A stretch of 64,000 nt of DNA from Bacillota bacterium (GCA_023423045.1 JAFAGA010000024.1:62001-126000), one strand, 5' to 3'. Numbered from the stretch's first letter, positions 9,365 through 18,768 are shown. Numbers and translations are program-made. Notes: generated from the letters alone by a model not told the origin.

Positions 9365-10168
9365 ATGAAAATCTATTCCGGACCCAAGGCATTAACTGAA
9401 TACATATTGTATCAAAGCAGACATAAGGCAAATAAGACATTTCCTATCCTTCTTGTACAGGGAATCCTGGCGGGAATGTACATATCAATTGGAGCGATTG
9501 GATATTTGAAGCTGGCAGCAGGCTTAAGTGACCCCGGGCTTGGCAACTTTCTTGGAGCGCTGGTCTTTCCTGTGGGAATTATTGCAATTCTTTTGATGCA
9601 GGCAGAGCTATATACCAGTGATAGCATGGTGATGTTGGCGGTTTATACCGGACATACTAAAATTATTAAAATTATAAAAATCCTCATTTTGATTTTGATT
9701 GCGAACCTGATTGGTGCTATTATCATAGCATGGATGGCAGGAAATGCCGGGGTTCTTGATGACAAAACTTTGGCATTGGTGATGAACAAGGCGGTTCATA
9801 AGGTGCATCTTCCATTGGGAAGGCTGTTTGTGAGCAGCATTCTATGTAACATCATCGTGTCCACGGGAGTCTGTCTTGCATATAGCTGCCGTGAGGAGAT
9901 CAGTAAGGTGGTGGTAGTCTGGCTTGCGATTACCGTCTTTGTTCTCACCGGAACCGAGCACGTGGTTGCCAATATGTATTATCTGTTTGCGGCGTATTTT
10001 GGCGGAGCAGAAATCAGCCTGTCCCAGATATTTTATAATCTATGCGTAGCGGCCCTTGGTAATTTTATCGGAGGGGGAATCATTGTATCTGGAGCAAATT
10101 ATCTTCTGGCATTTAGAGATATTGAGAAGACGGTACAGACAGCAGAGTATGAAAAGAATGTATCGTAA
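9365..10168 (+). CDS. Formate/nitrite transporter (FNT) family channel
   Basis: 267 residues from the ATG at 9365, which has GAAAGGA 9 bases upstream; an in-frame ATG at 9347 has no ribosome site. Six hydrophobic segments are visible. FNT hallmarks include AELYTSDSM near the first half-helix (compare ELFTSN in FocA) and GTEHVVANMYYL (compare GFEHxxANM) near the second. Such pentameric channels pass formate, nitrite or hydrosulfide; the substrate cannot be assigned from sequence. Formate is a common fermentation product in this group. It appears monocistronic, with a terminator at 10254 and an extended -10 (TGATATAAT) about 70 bp upstream. Confidence 0.87.
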   Translation: MKIYSGPKALTEYILYQSRHKANKTFPILLVQGILAGMYISIGAIGYLKLAAGLSDPGLGNFLGALVFPVGIIAILLMQAELYTSDSMVMLAVYTGHTKIIKIIKILILILIANLIGAIIIAWMAGNAGVLDDKTLALVMNKAVHKVHLPLGRLFVSSILCNIIVSTGVCLAYSCREEISKVVVVWLAITVFVLTGTEHVVANMYYLFAAYFGGAEISLSQIFYNLCVAALGNFIGGGIIVSGANYLLAFRDIEKTVQTAEYEKNVS

Positions 10169-10253
10169 TTAGAAATCATAATATAAAAATTAGTTATAGG
10201 AAAATAAAGATTCAAGATATAAGAAAACTAAGGTCAAAAATAAAATGAAAATT

Positions 10254-10299
10254 AAGATTCCCGAGAAGGAAAAACGGATTCCTCCTTGGGAATCTTTTG
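10254..10299 (+). terminator. Intrinsic terminator after the FNT gene
   Basis: AAGATTCCCGAGAAGG pairs with CCTCCTTGGGAATCTT (one mismatch) and is followed by TTG TTTTG, T-rich. The remaining sequence to 10440 is AT-rich with no gene seen. Confidence 0.75.
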
Positions 10300-10443
10300 T
10301 TTTGTTACTATTCGCAGCCCTCTTGTTACAGTTATGTATGAGAAGGCTGCCTTTCTCATACATAAGCTATTGATGACTGTAAATAGTTATTTTCCTTTGC
10401 CTTTATTTCTTATTGGTTTATTTCTTATTTTGATATTTATGCA

Positions 10444-10472
10444 TTGACAAAATAAAAGGTCTAACATATAAT
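10444..10472 (+). promoter_or_regulatory. Consensus sigma-A promoter of the Cys-leader/symporter transcript
   Basis: TTGACA at 10444-10449, a 17-bp spacer and TATAAT at 10467-10472: a perfect match. Such a strong promoter suggests control is exerted after initiation, in the leader. Confidence 0.85.
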
Positions 10473-10530
10473 AATATCAATTCATATAAAACATGTATGA
10501 ATACTATGAATATTGAAAGGGGAAGCAGCT

Positions 10531-10611
10531 ATGAGTGGTAAAATCAAAGAAATAAGAAAAAATACAGGAGAGGTTGAGATTGTCTGTTGCTGCTTCTGTT
10601 GCTGCAGATAG
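10531..10611 (+). CDS. 26-codon cysteine-rich leader peptide
   Basis: The ATG at 10531 follows AAAGGGG. The translation is MSGKIKEIRKNTGEVEIV followed by CCCFCCCR and TAG. Six of the last eight residues are cysteine (codons at 10585-10605). It lies between a consensus promoter and a cystine-type symporter gene that starts 62 bases after the stop. GAAGCAGC (10522-10529), next to the leader ribosome site, can pair with GCTGCTTC (10589-10596) in the Cys codons. The same Cys-codon segment can instead pair with AGAAGGAGC (10610-10618), which is followed by GTATTTT. These pairings are mutually exclusive. This is the layout of a translation-coupled cysteine attenuator (inference). Confidence 0.8.
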   Translation: MSGKIKEIRKNTGEVEIVCCCFCCCR

Positions 10612-10625
10612 AAGGAGCGTATTTT
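10589..10625 (+). terminator. Candidate attenuator hairpin in the Cys leader
   Basis: GCT-G-CTTCT (10589-10597) pairs with AGAAG-G-AGC (10610-10618), giving eight pairs around one G-G mismatch, followed by the T-rich GTATTTT. The 5' arm consists of the leader's Cys codons, so a ribosome stalled there would block it. It is weak as a terminator and could act instead through translational coupling. Confidence 0.4.
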
Positions 10626-10673
10626 AACGATATATAATCAATCAAAACATACAATATTAAAAGGAGATTTCAT

Positions 10674-11999
10674 ATGAATATAGATTATTTAGCAATTGGA
10701 GCATTGGTGGTTGCTCTTCTCTTAATTGGAGTATTGGTATTCCTGCATAAGAAGCATGTTAATTTCGGTCTTAGAACCATCATTGCAATGGTGTTCGGTA
10801 TCCTGCTGGGTATTGTATTTCAAGGGCACACCGGTTATGTGAAGCCAATCGGCTCCATTTATGCCAATGCCATATCCGCTTTTGTTGTACCGCTCTTATT
10901 CTTCAGCGTCATTACCAGTGTTACAAAGCTGGAGAATATTAACCGACTAAGAACCATCGGTGTAAAAAGTGTTGGGTTGCTCACTTCCATGACACTGATC
11001 GCATCAGCCATAACAATTATCATTGCACTGGCCTTCGGTATTGGTAAGGGAGCCCAGATTGTACTTCCGACGGATTATGAAGCAAAAGAGATTCCTACGG
11101 TATCCCAGGTAATTGTTGATCTATTTCCAAAGAACTTTTTTGCACAAGCTTCTACCAATACGGTGGTGCCGGTCATTCTTTTTGCTTTGGTCATCGGTAT
11201 TGCTGTGGTTGCACTATCCTCGAAGGATCCGGAAGGAGTTAAGCCTTTTCTGGACTTTGTTAATTCTGCCTCCAAAGTGATTAATAAAGCCATATCCTAT
11301 ATTATTAAATTTACTCCATATGCAGTATTGGCATTGGTGGCCAGTGCGGTATCCAATAACGGTGCTGATAAATTATTACCTCTGTTATCCGTGTTGGCAG
11401 TATCCTACCTGTTGTGCGCAATTCAGACCTTTGGCGTGAATTCCATTCTGATCGGATTATTGGCAAGACTAAATCCTATCAAATTTTTCAAGCATATATG
11501 GCCTGCCCAGGTGATTGCCTTCACTACCCAGAGCAGCATCGGTACCATTCCGGCAACCGAAAAATGCCTCAAGAAAGCAGGAGTATCCGGTAGTATTACC
11601 TCCTTTGCAGTTCCGCTCGGTGCCAATGTCGGGATGCCAGGATGTGCGGGGATATGGCCGGCAATTATGGCAGTATTTGCAATCCAGGGCTTGCAGCTGG
11701 ATTATTCTATCGGTCAGTATCTGCTTCTGATTATAATTACAACCATGGTCAGCATTGGAACCGTCGGAGTACCTGGAACAGCAACCATAACAGCTACAGC
11801 AGTATTTGCAGCCGCAGGCTTGCCGATCGAGATTATTGTTATTCTATCACCCATCAGTTCCATTGTTGATATGGCCAGAACAGCCACCAATGTCAGTGCA
11901 GCAGCCGCAGGCGCATTAATTGTTGCAAAAAGTGAAAAAGAGCTTGACCTAGAGAAGTATAATAGCCTGGAAGAACAGTCGGAGTTAATTACAGAATAA
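10674..11999 (+). CDS. Sodium:dicarboxylate-family symporter, probable L-cystine uptake (TcyP-like)
   Basis: 441 residues, multi-pass, of the DAACS family: hairpin segment SSIGTIPATEKCLKKAGV, GANVGMPGCAGIWPA, the VPGTATITATAVF stretch, and DMARTATNVS (family motif D-M-x-R-T-x-x-N-V). Its N-terminus (KKHVNFGLRTIIAMVFGILLG) resembles the TcyP/YdjN cystine branch more than glutamate carriers. Start ATG after AAAAGGAGA. The Cys-rich leader upstream independently points to cystine or cysteine as the regulated nutrient. A hairpin at about 12007 may end the transcript. Family is confident; the cystine substrate is a well-supported inference. Confidence 0.85.
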   Translation: MNIDYLAIGALVVALLLIGVLVFLHKKHVNFGLRTIIAMVFGILLGIVFQGHTGYVKPIGSIYANAISAFVVPLLFFSVITSVTKLENINRLRTIGVKSVGLLTSMTLIASAITIIIALAFGIGKGAQIVLPTDYEAKEIPTVSQVIVDLFPKNFFAQASTNTVVPVILFALVIGIAVVALSSKDPEGVKPFLDFVNSASKVINKAISYIIKFTPYAVLALVASAVSNNGADKLLPLLSVLAVSYLLCAIQTFGVNSILIGLLARLNPIKFFKHIWPAQVIAFTTQSSIGTIPATEKCLKKAGVSGSITSFAVPLGANVGMPGCAGIWPAIMAVFAIQGLQLDYSIGQYLLLIIITTMVSIGTVGVPGTATITATAVFAAAGLPIEIIVILSPISSIVDMARTATNVSAAAAGALIVAKSEKELDLEKYNSLEEQSELITE

Positions 12000-12006
12000 G
12001 TATTTA

Positions 12007-12056
12007 TGATGTCAGCTTTTTGTGAAGTCCTTTCAGGGCTCATAAAGAGCTGATAT
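12007..12056 (+). terminator. Probable terminator after the symporter gene
   Basis: ATGTCAGCTTTT and AAGAGCTGATAT form an outer stem with a small inner CCT/AGG stem, followed by TTTTATCTT. Confidence 0.5.
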
Positions 12057-12200
12057 TTTATCTTATAAGAAAGAGAAGGAAGGAACCGGAGATAAGAGGG
12101 AATAATGTTCTATAGGATAAGGCCGGAGGTAAACAATAATCAGTGGTTGTATAAAATCATAAAGGGTTATCCTTCGTGATAACTTCCTTAATATCAGAGC

Positions 12201-12493
12201 TTGTGATATAATGAAAGCGTAGTGAGTATGCTGCAAGTTTACTTGCGAGCATACGATCGGAGCTGGAGATCATGGACACGGTTTGCGTTCATGATATAAT
12301 GAAAGCGGAATGAGGAAATGCAAGCTTGCTTGTGATTTCCGATTGGAGCAACAAGATCATGAACGCGGTTTTAGTTCATGATATAATGAAAGCGTAGTGA
12401 GCATAGTGCGAGAAGGACCCTGGCACGGCAAGCTTACTTGTGATTTCCGATTGGAGACAAGATCATGAACACGGCCTATGTTCATGATATATT
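12201..12493. repeat. Intergenic tandem repeat array A (three units, 87-106 bp)
   Basis: TATAAT boxes at 12207, 12295 and 12382 and a final TATATT at 12488 mark unit boundaries 88, 87 and 106 bp apart. Each unit reads TATAATGAAAGCG, (T/G)A(G/A)TGAG, an internal stem, CGAT(C/T)GGAGC, GATCATG(G/A)AC, then GTTCATGATATAAT. Stem arms differ between units yet still pair: GTATGC/GCATAC with GCAAG/CTTGC in unit 1, GGAAAT/ATTTCC with CAAGC/GCTTG in unit 2. Unit 3 is a hybrid with a unit-1-like left arm, a unit-2-like right arm and extra sequence. The array ends about 50 bp before yaaA, so its last TATATT could serve as a -10. Confidence 0.85.
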
Positions 12494-12540
12494 GCTGTTA
12501 GTTTAGAGGAAGGATACAAGATTACTGCGGAGGAGAAGTT

Positions 12541-13314
12541 TTGAACATTGTAATATCACCGGCAAAGAAGATGAACATCGACTTGGAATACGAGACAGCA
12601 CAGCTGCCATGTTTTCTTAATAGGGCTGTGGAATTGATGGAATATCTGCGCGGACTTGAGTTTAGAGAGCTGAAGGAGCTTTGGAAATGCAATGAGAAGA
12701 TAGCATCGATAAATTACGAGCGGTTTTCCAAGATGGAGCTGACCAAAGGTTTGACTCCGGCTTTAGTTTCATACGAAGGAATTCAATTTCAATATATGGC
12801 CCCAAAGGTATTTGAGAGCGGGCATTGGGATTATGTGGACAAGCACCTGTATATTCTATCCGGCTTTTATGGTTTGCTGAGGCCCTTGGACGGCGTTGTT
12901 CCGTACCGTCTTGAGATGCAGGCGGCGGTAAAGTGTTCCGGCTTCAGGAATTTATATGAGTACTGGGGAGACAGTATTTACCGCAAGGTATATGAGGATA
13001 CGGATATCGTATTAAATCTTGCTTCAAAGGAATACAGCCGATGTATTGAAGAACATCTCGGGAAAGATAAGAAACTGGTAACCTGTATCTTCGGCGAATA
13101 CCAAAAAGGGAGGATCGTCACCAAGGGAACCTATGCAAAGATGGCACGGGGAGAGATGGTTCGTTTTATGGCAGAGAATGGTATCAAAGAGATTGACGGA
13201 ATAAAAGCTTTTGACCGGCTGGGTTTTTGTTATCGGCCGGAGGAATCGGATGATGAGCATATGGTATTTATAAAAGAAGAGACGCAACCGGCTATTCAGC
13301 AAGAATGGAGGTAA
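12541..13314 (+). CDS. yaaA: Peroxide-stress protein YaaA family
   Basis: 257 residues starting with TTG after GGAGGAG. Family signature: an N-terminal [10 protein letters not shown], then [10 protein letters not shown] and [22 protein letters not shown], and a C-terminal region with [13 protein letters not shown]. In E. coli, YaaA limits free intracellular iron during hydrogen peroxide stress; biochemically the fold has been linked to DNA binding. It is followed after two bases by aconitase, an iron-sulfur enzyme, implying co-transcription and a shared iron/oxidant theme. The promoter may lie in the upstream repeat array. Confidence 0.9.
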   Translation: MNIVISPAKKMNIDLEYETAQLPCFLNRAVELMEYLRGLEFRELKELWKCNEKIASINYERFSKMELTKGLTPALVSYEGIQFQYMAPKVFESGHWDYVDKHLYILSGFYGLLRPLDGVVPYRLEMQAAVKCSGFRNLYEYWGDSIYRKVYEDTDIVLNLASKEYSRCIEEHLGKDKKLVTCIFGEYQKGRIVTKGTYAKMARGEMVRFMAENGIKEIDGIKAFDRLGFCYRPEESDDEHMVFIKEETQPAIQQEWR

Positions 13315-13316
13315 TT

Positions 13317-16079
13317 ATGAAAAACTTGAAGGACAACGCTTTAAGACAGCTTAAAATCAATCAAAAAACCTATTACTACTATTCCCTGCAATCTCTGGAA
13401 GAGGAAGGCTATAAGATCAGTCATTTGCCCTATTCCATTAAGGTACTGTTAGAATCAGTGCTGAGACAACAGGATGAATATGTCATAAAAGAAGAGCATG
13501 TGCGAGGGCTTGCAGACTGGGAAAAGGAACGGACACAGGGAGGCAGCAGTCCGAAGGAAGTTCCCTTTAAGCCGGCCAGGGTGATTTTGCAGGATTTTAC
13601 CGGAGTTCCGGCTGTACTGGATCTGGCTGCTATGCGGGCGGCCATGGATGAACTGGCAGGAGGAGAGGGAAAGACAGCGGCGGAGAGAGCTTCTTATATC
13701 CGGCAGATTAATCCGGAGGTAGCGGTGGATCTTGTGATAGATCATTCGGTGCAGGTTGACTGCTATGGTACTTCCGAAGCTCTGTATGAGAATAGCAGGC
13801 TGGAGTTTGAGCGTAACAGAGAAAGGTACCAGTTCTTAAGCTGGGCGAAGAAAGCCTTTGATCATTTTTCGGTGGTGCCTCCGGCCAATGGAATCGTTCA
13901 TCAGGTAAACCTGGAGTATCTGGCTAAAGTGGTGCTTGAGAAAACGGTTGAGAATAGAACCTATGTATACCCGGATACTCTGGTAGGGACCGATTCCCAT
14001 ACGACGATGATTAACGGACTGGGAGTCCTGGGCTGGGGTGTCGGCGGGATAGAGGCGGAAGCCGGAATGCTGGGGCAGCCTTCCTACCTTCCCATGCCTG
14101 AGGTCATTGGAGTACGTCTGATTGGTGAATTGCCCGCCGGTGTGACCGCAACGGATTTGACGCTGAGATTAACCAAGATGCTGCGCGAGCGGGGAGTTGT
14201 CGATAAATTTGTTGAATATTTCGGAGAAGGTGTAAGACATCTCTCCCTGGCGGATCGGGCAACGATTGCTAATATGGCTCCGGAATACGGTGCTACCTGC
14301 GGCTTCTTTCCGGTAGATGATACGGCGATAGCCTATATGAGGCTGACGGGCAGAGATGAGGAGCAGGTTGCGCTGACCAGGGCCTATCTGAAAGAGAACG
14401 GTATGTTCAATGATTATAGGGAAGAACCGCATTACTCTGAGGTGCTGATCCTGGATCTGTCATCGGTAACGGCTGCGCTGGCCGGACCTAAACGTCCCCA
14501 GGATCTTATCCTATTGGAGCAGATGAAGGCTAAGTTCCAGGAATCCGTCACCGCACCCAAAGGAAACCAGGGACATGGTTTGCCGGAGAGCGTATTTGAG
14601 AAAAGAGCGGAGCTTCGGCTGAAGGACGGGAGAAGCTCGGTAATGGAGACCGGATCTGTTGTGATTGCATCCATCACCTCCTGTACCAATACCTCCAATC
14701 CCAGCGTTATGCTTGGAGCGGGGATCCTTGCACGGAAGGCGGTAGAGCACGGCCTTCGGGTACCGGCCCATGTAAAGACCTCCCTTGCACCCGGTTCAAA
14801 GGTGGTTACCGGATACCTGCAGGCGGCAGGATTGCAGGATTATCTGGATCAGCTGGGATTTCAGATTGTGGGCTATGGCTGTGCAACCTGTATCGGCAAT
14901 TCCGGACCGCTGCTTCCGGAGATTGGGGAGGTGGTGAAGGAGGAGGATCTGTTGGTTGCCTCCGTATTATCCGGCAATCGTAATTTTGAAGGCAGAATTC
15001 ATGCCCAGGTGAAAGCAAATTATCTGGCATCACCGCCCCTGGTGATTGCCTATGCTCTTGCAGGCACAGTGAATATTGATTTATTAAACGAGCCCCTGGG
15101 AGTAGGAACCGACGGTAAGGAAGTGTATCTGAAGGATATCTGGCCGTCCCCGGAAGAAATCTCCAGTGCGGTTGCGGACCATGTAAATCCAAAACTGTTC
15201 TCCGAGGTGTATCAGTCCATCTTTGAGAATGACTTGTGGAACGAGATCTCAGGAGCAGACGGAAAGCTTTATGACTACATGGATGGTTCCACCTACATCA
15301 AGAACCCGCCTTATTTTGAAGACTTCACTACGGAGCCGGGAAAGGTTACAAAGCTCACCGGACTGAGAGCAATTGCAAAATTCGGTGATTCTATTACCAC
15401 AGATCATATTTCCCCGGCAGGTGCCATCGGGAAGAATACGCCGGCGGGGCAATACCTTCAGGAGCAGGGGGTTGAAGTAAAGCAGTTTAACACCTATGGT
15501 TCCAGAAGAGGAAATCATGAGGTGATGATGAGAGGTACCTTTGCCAATGTCCGTATCAGCAACCAGCTTGCACCGGGAACGGAAGGAGGGTTTACCACCT
15601 ACCTGCCGACAGGTGAGCTGATGTCCATCTATGATGCGAGTCTGCGTTATAAAGAAGCGGGCACCGGACTGCTGGTAATGGCAGGTAAGGATTATGGAAT
15701 GGGATCTTCCAGGGACTGGGCTGCCAAAGGGCCCAGCTTGTTAGGGGTAAGGGCAGTACTGGCGGAAAGCTTTGAGCGAATTCACCGGTCCAATCTGGTT
15801 ATGATGGGAATTCTTCCGCTTCAATATGATGACGGACAGACAGCAGAAAGTTTGGGATTAACCGGAGAGGAGATCTTTGAGATTCGGCTGGATGAAGAAG
15901 TGAAACCCCGGGATAAAGTTAAAATAATTGCGGTCTCGAAAGATGGAAAGATGACAGAATTTTTTGCAGCGGCACGCTTTGATTCCCAGGTTGATATTGA
16001 TTATTACAGACACGGAGGTATCCTTCCCATGGTGCTGCGCCACAAGTTCAATGACTTGCGTGAGGAAGGAAAAAAATAA
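13317..16079 (+). CDS. acnA: Aconitate hydratase (AcnA type)
   Basis: 920 residues from the ATG at 13317, which has AATGGAGG just upstream; an in-frame ATG at 13305 overlaps that ribosome site. It interconverts citrate and isocitrate with a [4Fe-4S] cluster. Cluster ligands are Cys456 (SITSCTNTS), Cys522 and Cys525 ([12 protein letters not shown]). Further AcnA motifs are [50 protein letters not shown] and [16 protein letters not shown] in the swivelling domain. Length matches bacterial AcnA/IRP1 (about 890-920). No citrate synthase or isocitrate dehydrogenase is adjacent. It sits in an operon with yaaA (2-bp gap) and the following dihydrouridine synthase gene (1-bp gap). Confidence 0.96.
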   Translation: MKNLKDNALRQLKINQKTYYYYSLQSLEEEGYKISHLPYSIKVLLESVLRQQDEYVIKEEHVRGLADWEKERTQGGSSPKEVPFKPARVILQDFTGVPAVLDLAAMRAAMDELAGGEGKTAAERASYIRQINPEVAVDLVIDHSVQVDCYGTSEALYENSRLEFERNRERYQFLSWAKKAFDHFSVVPPANGIVHQVNLEYLAKVVLEKTVENRTYVYPDTLVGTDSHTTMINGLGVLGWGVGGIEAEAGMLGQPSYLPMPEVIGVRLIGELPAGVTATDLTLRLTKMLRERGVVDKFVEYFGEGVRHLSLADRATIANMAPEYGATCGFFPVDDTAIAYMRLTGRDEEQVALTRAYLKENGMFNDYREEPHYSEVLILDLSSVTAALAGPKRPQDLILLEQMKAKFQESVTAPKGNQGHGLPESVFEKRAELRLKDGRSSVMETGSVVIASITSCTNTSNPSVMLGAGILARKAVEHGLRVPAHVKTSLAPGSKVVTGYLQAAGLQDYLDQLGFQIVGYGCATCIGNSGPLLPEIGEVVKEEDLLVASVLSGNRNFEGRIHAQVKANYLASPPLVIAYALAGTVNIDLLNEPLGVGTDGKEVYLKDIWPSPEEISSAVADHVNPKLFSEVYQSIFENDLWNEISGADGKLYDYMDGSTYIKNPPYFEDFTTEPGKVTKLTGLRAIAKFGDSITTDHISPAGAIGKNTPAGQYLQEQGVEVKQFNTYGSRRGNHEVMMRGTFANVRISNQLAPGTEGGFTTYLPTGELMSIYDASLRYKEAGTGLLVMAGKDYGMGSSRDWAAKGPSLLGVRAVLAESFERIHRSNLVMMGILPLQYDDGQTAESLGLTGEEIFEIRLDEEVKPRDKVKIIAVSKDGKMTEFFAAARFDSQVDIDYYRHGGILPMVLRHKFNDLREEGKK

Positions 16080-16080
16080 T

Positions 16081-17004
16081 ATGAATTTATACTTTGCACC
16101 CCTGGAGGGGCTGACGGGATATGTTTACCGCAATGCGTTCCAAAAGTATTTTCCGGGGATTGATAAATATTTTTCTCCCTTCATTGTAGCAAATCAACAG
16201 GAGGGATTAAAAACCAGGGATATGAGGGATATTCTTCCGGAGCATAATAAGGGAATAACATTGGTACCGCAATTGCTGACGAATCAAGCCAGGGATTTTA
16301 TCCATACCTCGGAGACGATAAAGCGGCTTGGCTATGAGGAAATCAATCTGAATCTCGGATGCCCTTCCGGCACGGTTGTATCAAAGAACAAAGGCTCCGG
16401 CTTTCTTGCAAAACGAGAACAGCTGGATGCCTTCCTGGAGGAAGTATTCGAAGCCTCGGTCACACGAATATCAATAAAGACAAGGATCGGTAAGGAGGAG
16501 CCGGATGAATTTTATGAATTGATAGAGATTTTTAATAAATATCCTGTCACGGAGTTAATTATTCATCCAAGGCTTCGGAAGGACTACTATAAGAATACTC
16601 CCAATATGGCTGTCTTTGAGGATGCGGTAAGGCTGAGCAAGAATCCTCTCTGCTATAACGGGGATATTGTAACGGAAGCAGGCTATCGGCAGCTTGTGGA
16701 AGCATATCCCGGATTAAAGGCCGTGATGATCGGGCGAGGACTGCTGGCGAATCCGGGGCTCCTCAGTGAGATAACCGGAAGCGGGGCTCCAAAACGAAGC
16801 AGGATGAAGGCATTCCATGATGAGATCTATCAGGGATATCGGAGCATAATCTCAGGAGACCGGAATGTATTATTCAAGATGAAAGAGTTCTGGACTTATT
16901 TCATCCAGTTGTTTCCCGACAGTGACAAGCTTGGGAAGAGAATTAAAAAGGCCGAGAAACTTTTTGAGTATGATTTGGCGGTATCCGAATTATTTTTGGA
17001 ATAG
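16081..17004 (+). CDS. tRNA-dihydrouridine synthase family protein
   Basis: 307 residues from the ATG at 16081, one base after the aconitase stop, with GAGGAAGGA upstream; longer in-frame versions overlap aconitase and are unlikely. TIM-barrel FMN enzyme: FAPLEGLTGYVYRNAF at the N-terminus, INLNLGCPSGTVVSKNKGSG (catalytic Cys in GCPS), SIKTRIG, IIHPRLRKDYY and VMIGRGLLANPGLL (phosphate-binding GRG). It reduces uridine to dihydrouridine in the tRNA D-loop or elsewhere. The position of modification and exact Dus class are not assigned. Confidence 0.9.
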   Translation: MNLYFAPLEGLTGYVYRNAFQKYFPGIDKYFSPFIVANQQEGLKTRDMRDILPEHNKGITLVPQLLTNQARDFIHTSETIKRLGYEEINLNLGCPSGTVVSKNKGSGFLAKREQLDAFLEEVFEASVTRISIKTRIGKEEPDEFYELIEIFNKYPVTELIIHPRLRKDYYKNTPNMAVFEDAVRLSKNPLCYNGDIVTEAGYRQLVEAYPGLKAVMIGRGLLANPGLLSEITGSGAPKRSRMKAFHDEIYQGYRSIISGDRNVLFKMKEFWTYFIQLFPDSDKLGKRIKKAEKLFEYDLAVSELFLE

Positions 17005-17118
17005 GATTGCCAAAGTGAGGGTTTATGTGAATATTATCGGTGTGTTGCAGGCATTAGCGGCTTCTCTCGCAGAAGAATGAGAAGGAGAAGATTGCCGAAA
17101 TATAAGAATTTATCCTTG

Positions 17119-17147
17119 CATATTCTATAGCATTATGATAATATGGC
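17119..17147 (+). promoter_or_regulatory. Promoter of the MFS leader transcript
   Basis: TTGCAT, a 17-bp spacer and TAATAT, about 30 bp before the leader ribosome site. Confidence 0.5.
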
Positions 17148-17175
17148 AACAGATTAGCACGAAAGGAGATCATTG

Positions 17176-17271
17176 ATGAACAACTTTGGTTACACACCAA
17201 TTTGCAGTAGCAGTTCGTTGATAAAAGCATTTATAAAAATGCCTTTACGGGACTACTGCGCCCTTTTTTAG
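17176..17271 (+). CDS. 31-codon leader peptide before an MFS transporter
   Basis: ATG after the strong ribosome site GAAAGGAG. The product begins MNNFGYTPICSSSSLIKAF and ends RDYCALF. GCAGTAG (17204-17210) in its codons pairs with CTACTGC (17253-17259) near its end, so translation should reshape the RNA. An intrinsic terminator follows at 17313, before the transporter gene at 17404. A promoter, translated short ORF, terminator and drug-type transporter in that order are typical of ribosome-mediated attenuation. No homologue is recognised by eye. Confidence 0.6.
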   Translation: MNNFGYTPICSSSSLIKAFIKMPLRDYCALF

Positions 17272-17312
17272 GGAAGTTCATGGTGATTTCGAACATTTGC
17301 AGCAGCTCCTTT

Positions 17313-17351
17313 GGAACATAGAATCTGGAAACAGGGATATGTTCCTTTTTT
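17313..17351 (+). terminator. Attenuator terminator upstream of the MFS gene
   Basis: GGAACATA (17313-17320) pairs with TATGTTCC (17338-17345), followed by six T. An upstream GAACAT (17291-17296) can compete for the same 3' arm. It lies inside the 5' leader, 52 bp before the MFS start codon. Confidence 0.75.
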
Positions 17352-17403
17352 ATGCAGAAAAGTAGACGTCGGGCAAAATGCCGTAAGAAGGAGCGAAATA
17401 AGT

Positions 17404-18672
17404 ATGAAATTAAAAACAGGGAAAGCGAATAACATTGATAATAAAATATACCGTAACATTAAAATGGATTATATCTATTGCTTCATTAAGAATTTTGACA
17501 TATCCAGTTCTATCTGGGTACTATACATGGTATTTAAGGGGATGTCCCTCTGGCAGGTGGGAGTGGTGGAAGGAGTGTATCACCTGACCAGCTTCCTGTT
17601 TGAAATTCCTACAGGAGCTGTTGCAGACCTACTGGGACGAAAGAAAGCAATCCTGGTTGGTCGGATTTGCAGTGTGATCTCTTCCTTTTTATGCCTGTTT
17701 GGATTTCAGATGTGGCATTTTGCCATAGCATTTGCGGTTTCTGCCATCGGACAAAATTTAAATTCAGGATCAGAGGAAGCCCTGGTTTATGACAGTATGA
17801 AGCAGCTCGGCCAGGAGGGCAGATACATCAAGGTGAACAGCCGGTTAAATGTAATTATTGAAATAGCCCAGGGGATGGCAACGGTGATCGGAGGCATTGT
17901 TGCGGAATATTCCTTTGCCTGGTGTTATGTTATCTCAGTAATTCTTGGCATAACCGCACTGCTGCCGGCTCTGCTTTTTGTGGAACCGGATACCGGAGGG
18001 GAACATCTGCCTGGAGCAGGCAAATCTGACCCGGAGGGAAAGCCCGGGAAGGGATACTCCCTTGGATTAGTAAAACATCATTTTATTACCAGTGCCGGAA
18101 TTATTAAGAGTACACCCAAGCTGCGCAGGATTCTGATATATTATCCGATGGTGTTCACCTTCCATACCATTGTTTTCTTTTATGGGCAGGAGTTCTTTCG
18201 CGTGCTGGGAATGAATAAGATTGAAATCAGTATGGTTATGCTGTTTGCAGGAATAATATCCATTTTTGGGGCAATGAGCAGCGAGCTGGTTCTGAAGCGG
18301 TTGGGGCGGAAGGCAAAATATGCGGCTTCCGCTCTTATGGGAGCAGGAATTATTTTCATGAGCAGGCATAGTCTGCTTCTGTCCATATTGGCATTCGCGG
18401 TGATCAGCTATGCAAATTCGGTGCTGTATCCCATACAGTCTCTTGCCATCAATGAGATCATACCCTCAAGGCAGCGGGCAACGATCCTTTCGGTAAGCAG
18501 CATGGCTTTTTCATTGTTCATGGTAGTAATGTTTCCGATTTGCGGTCTCCTGGCGGATGCTACCGACTTGCATCTGGTATTCCTGCTTCTGGGAGTGATT
18601 CAGCTGCTGCTTTTATTCCTGGATTTTAAGAGGAAGCGGGGAAGCAATACCGGATACAATCCCGAAGTATAG
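17404..18672 (+). CDS. Major facilitator superfamily transporter
   Basis: 422 residues from the ATG at 17404 (GAAGGAG 10 bases upstream). About 12 hydrophobic segments are visible. The motif-A loop after TM2 reads GAVADLLGRKKAILVGR, and a basic linker region sits at mid-protein. General type is a drug/metabolite efflux MFS. The substrate cannot be told, but the leader ORF plus attenuator upstream is a configuration often found before genes induced by ribosome-targeting antibiotics, which suggests such a compound (inference). The C-terminus is basic (FKRKRGSNTGY). Confidence 0.85.
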   Translation: MKLKTGKANNIDNKIYRNIKMDYIYCFIKNFDISSSIWVLYMVFKGMSLWQVGVVEGVYHLTSFLFEIPTGAVADLLGRKKAILVGRICSVISSFLCLFGFQMWHFAIAFAVSAIGQNLNSGSEEALVYDSMKQLGQEGRYIKVNSRLNVIIEIAQGMATVIGGIVAEYSFAWCYVISVILGITALLPALLFVEPDTGGEHLPGAGKSDPEGKPGKGYSLGLVKHHFITSAGIIKSTPKLRRILIYYPMVFTFHTIVFFYGQEFFRVLGMNKIEISMVMLFAGIISIFGAMSSELVLKRLGRKAKYAASALMGAGIIFMSRHSLLLSILAFAVISYANSVLYPIQSLAINEIIPSRQRATILSVSSMAFSLFMVVMFPICGLLADATDLHLVFLLLGVIQLLLLFLDFKRKRGSNTGYNPEV

Positions 18673-18768
18673 AGCTGAGGCTGTCAACAGTACAATCGAG
18701 TCAAGCTAATCGGGTCAGGCTGGTCCGATCAAGTGTGATTCGAGTGCGATACGATCAAATAAAGGGGA

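Noticed and set aside
15964..16080. Longer N-terminus for the dihydrouridine synthase
   Set aside because: The extension overlaps aconitase in another frame; the family starts at MNLYFAPLEG, with a ribosome site before 16081.
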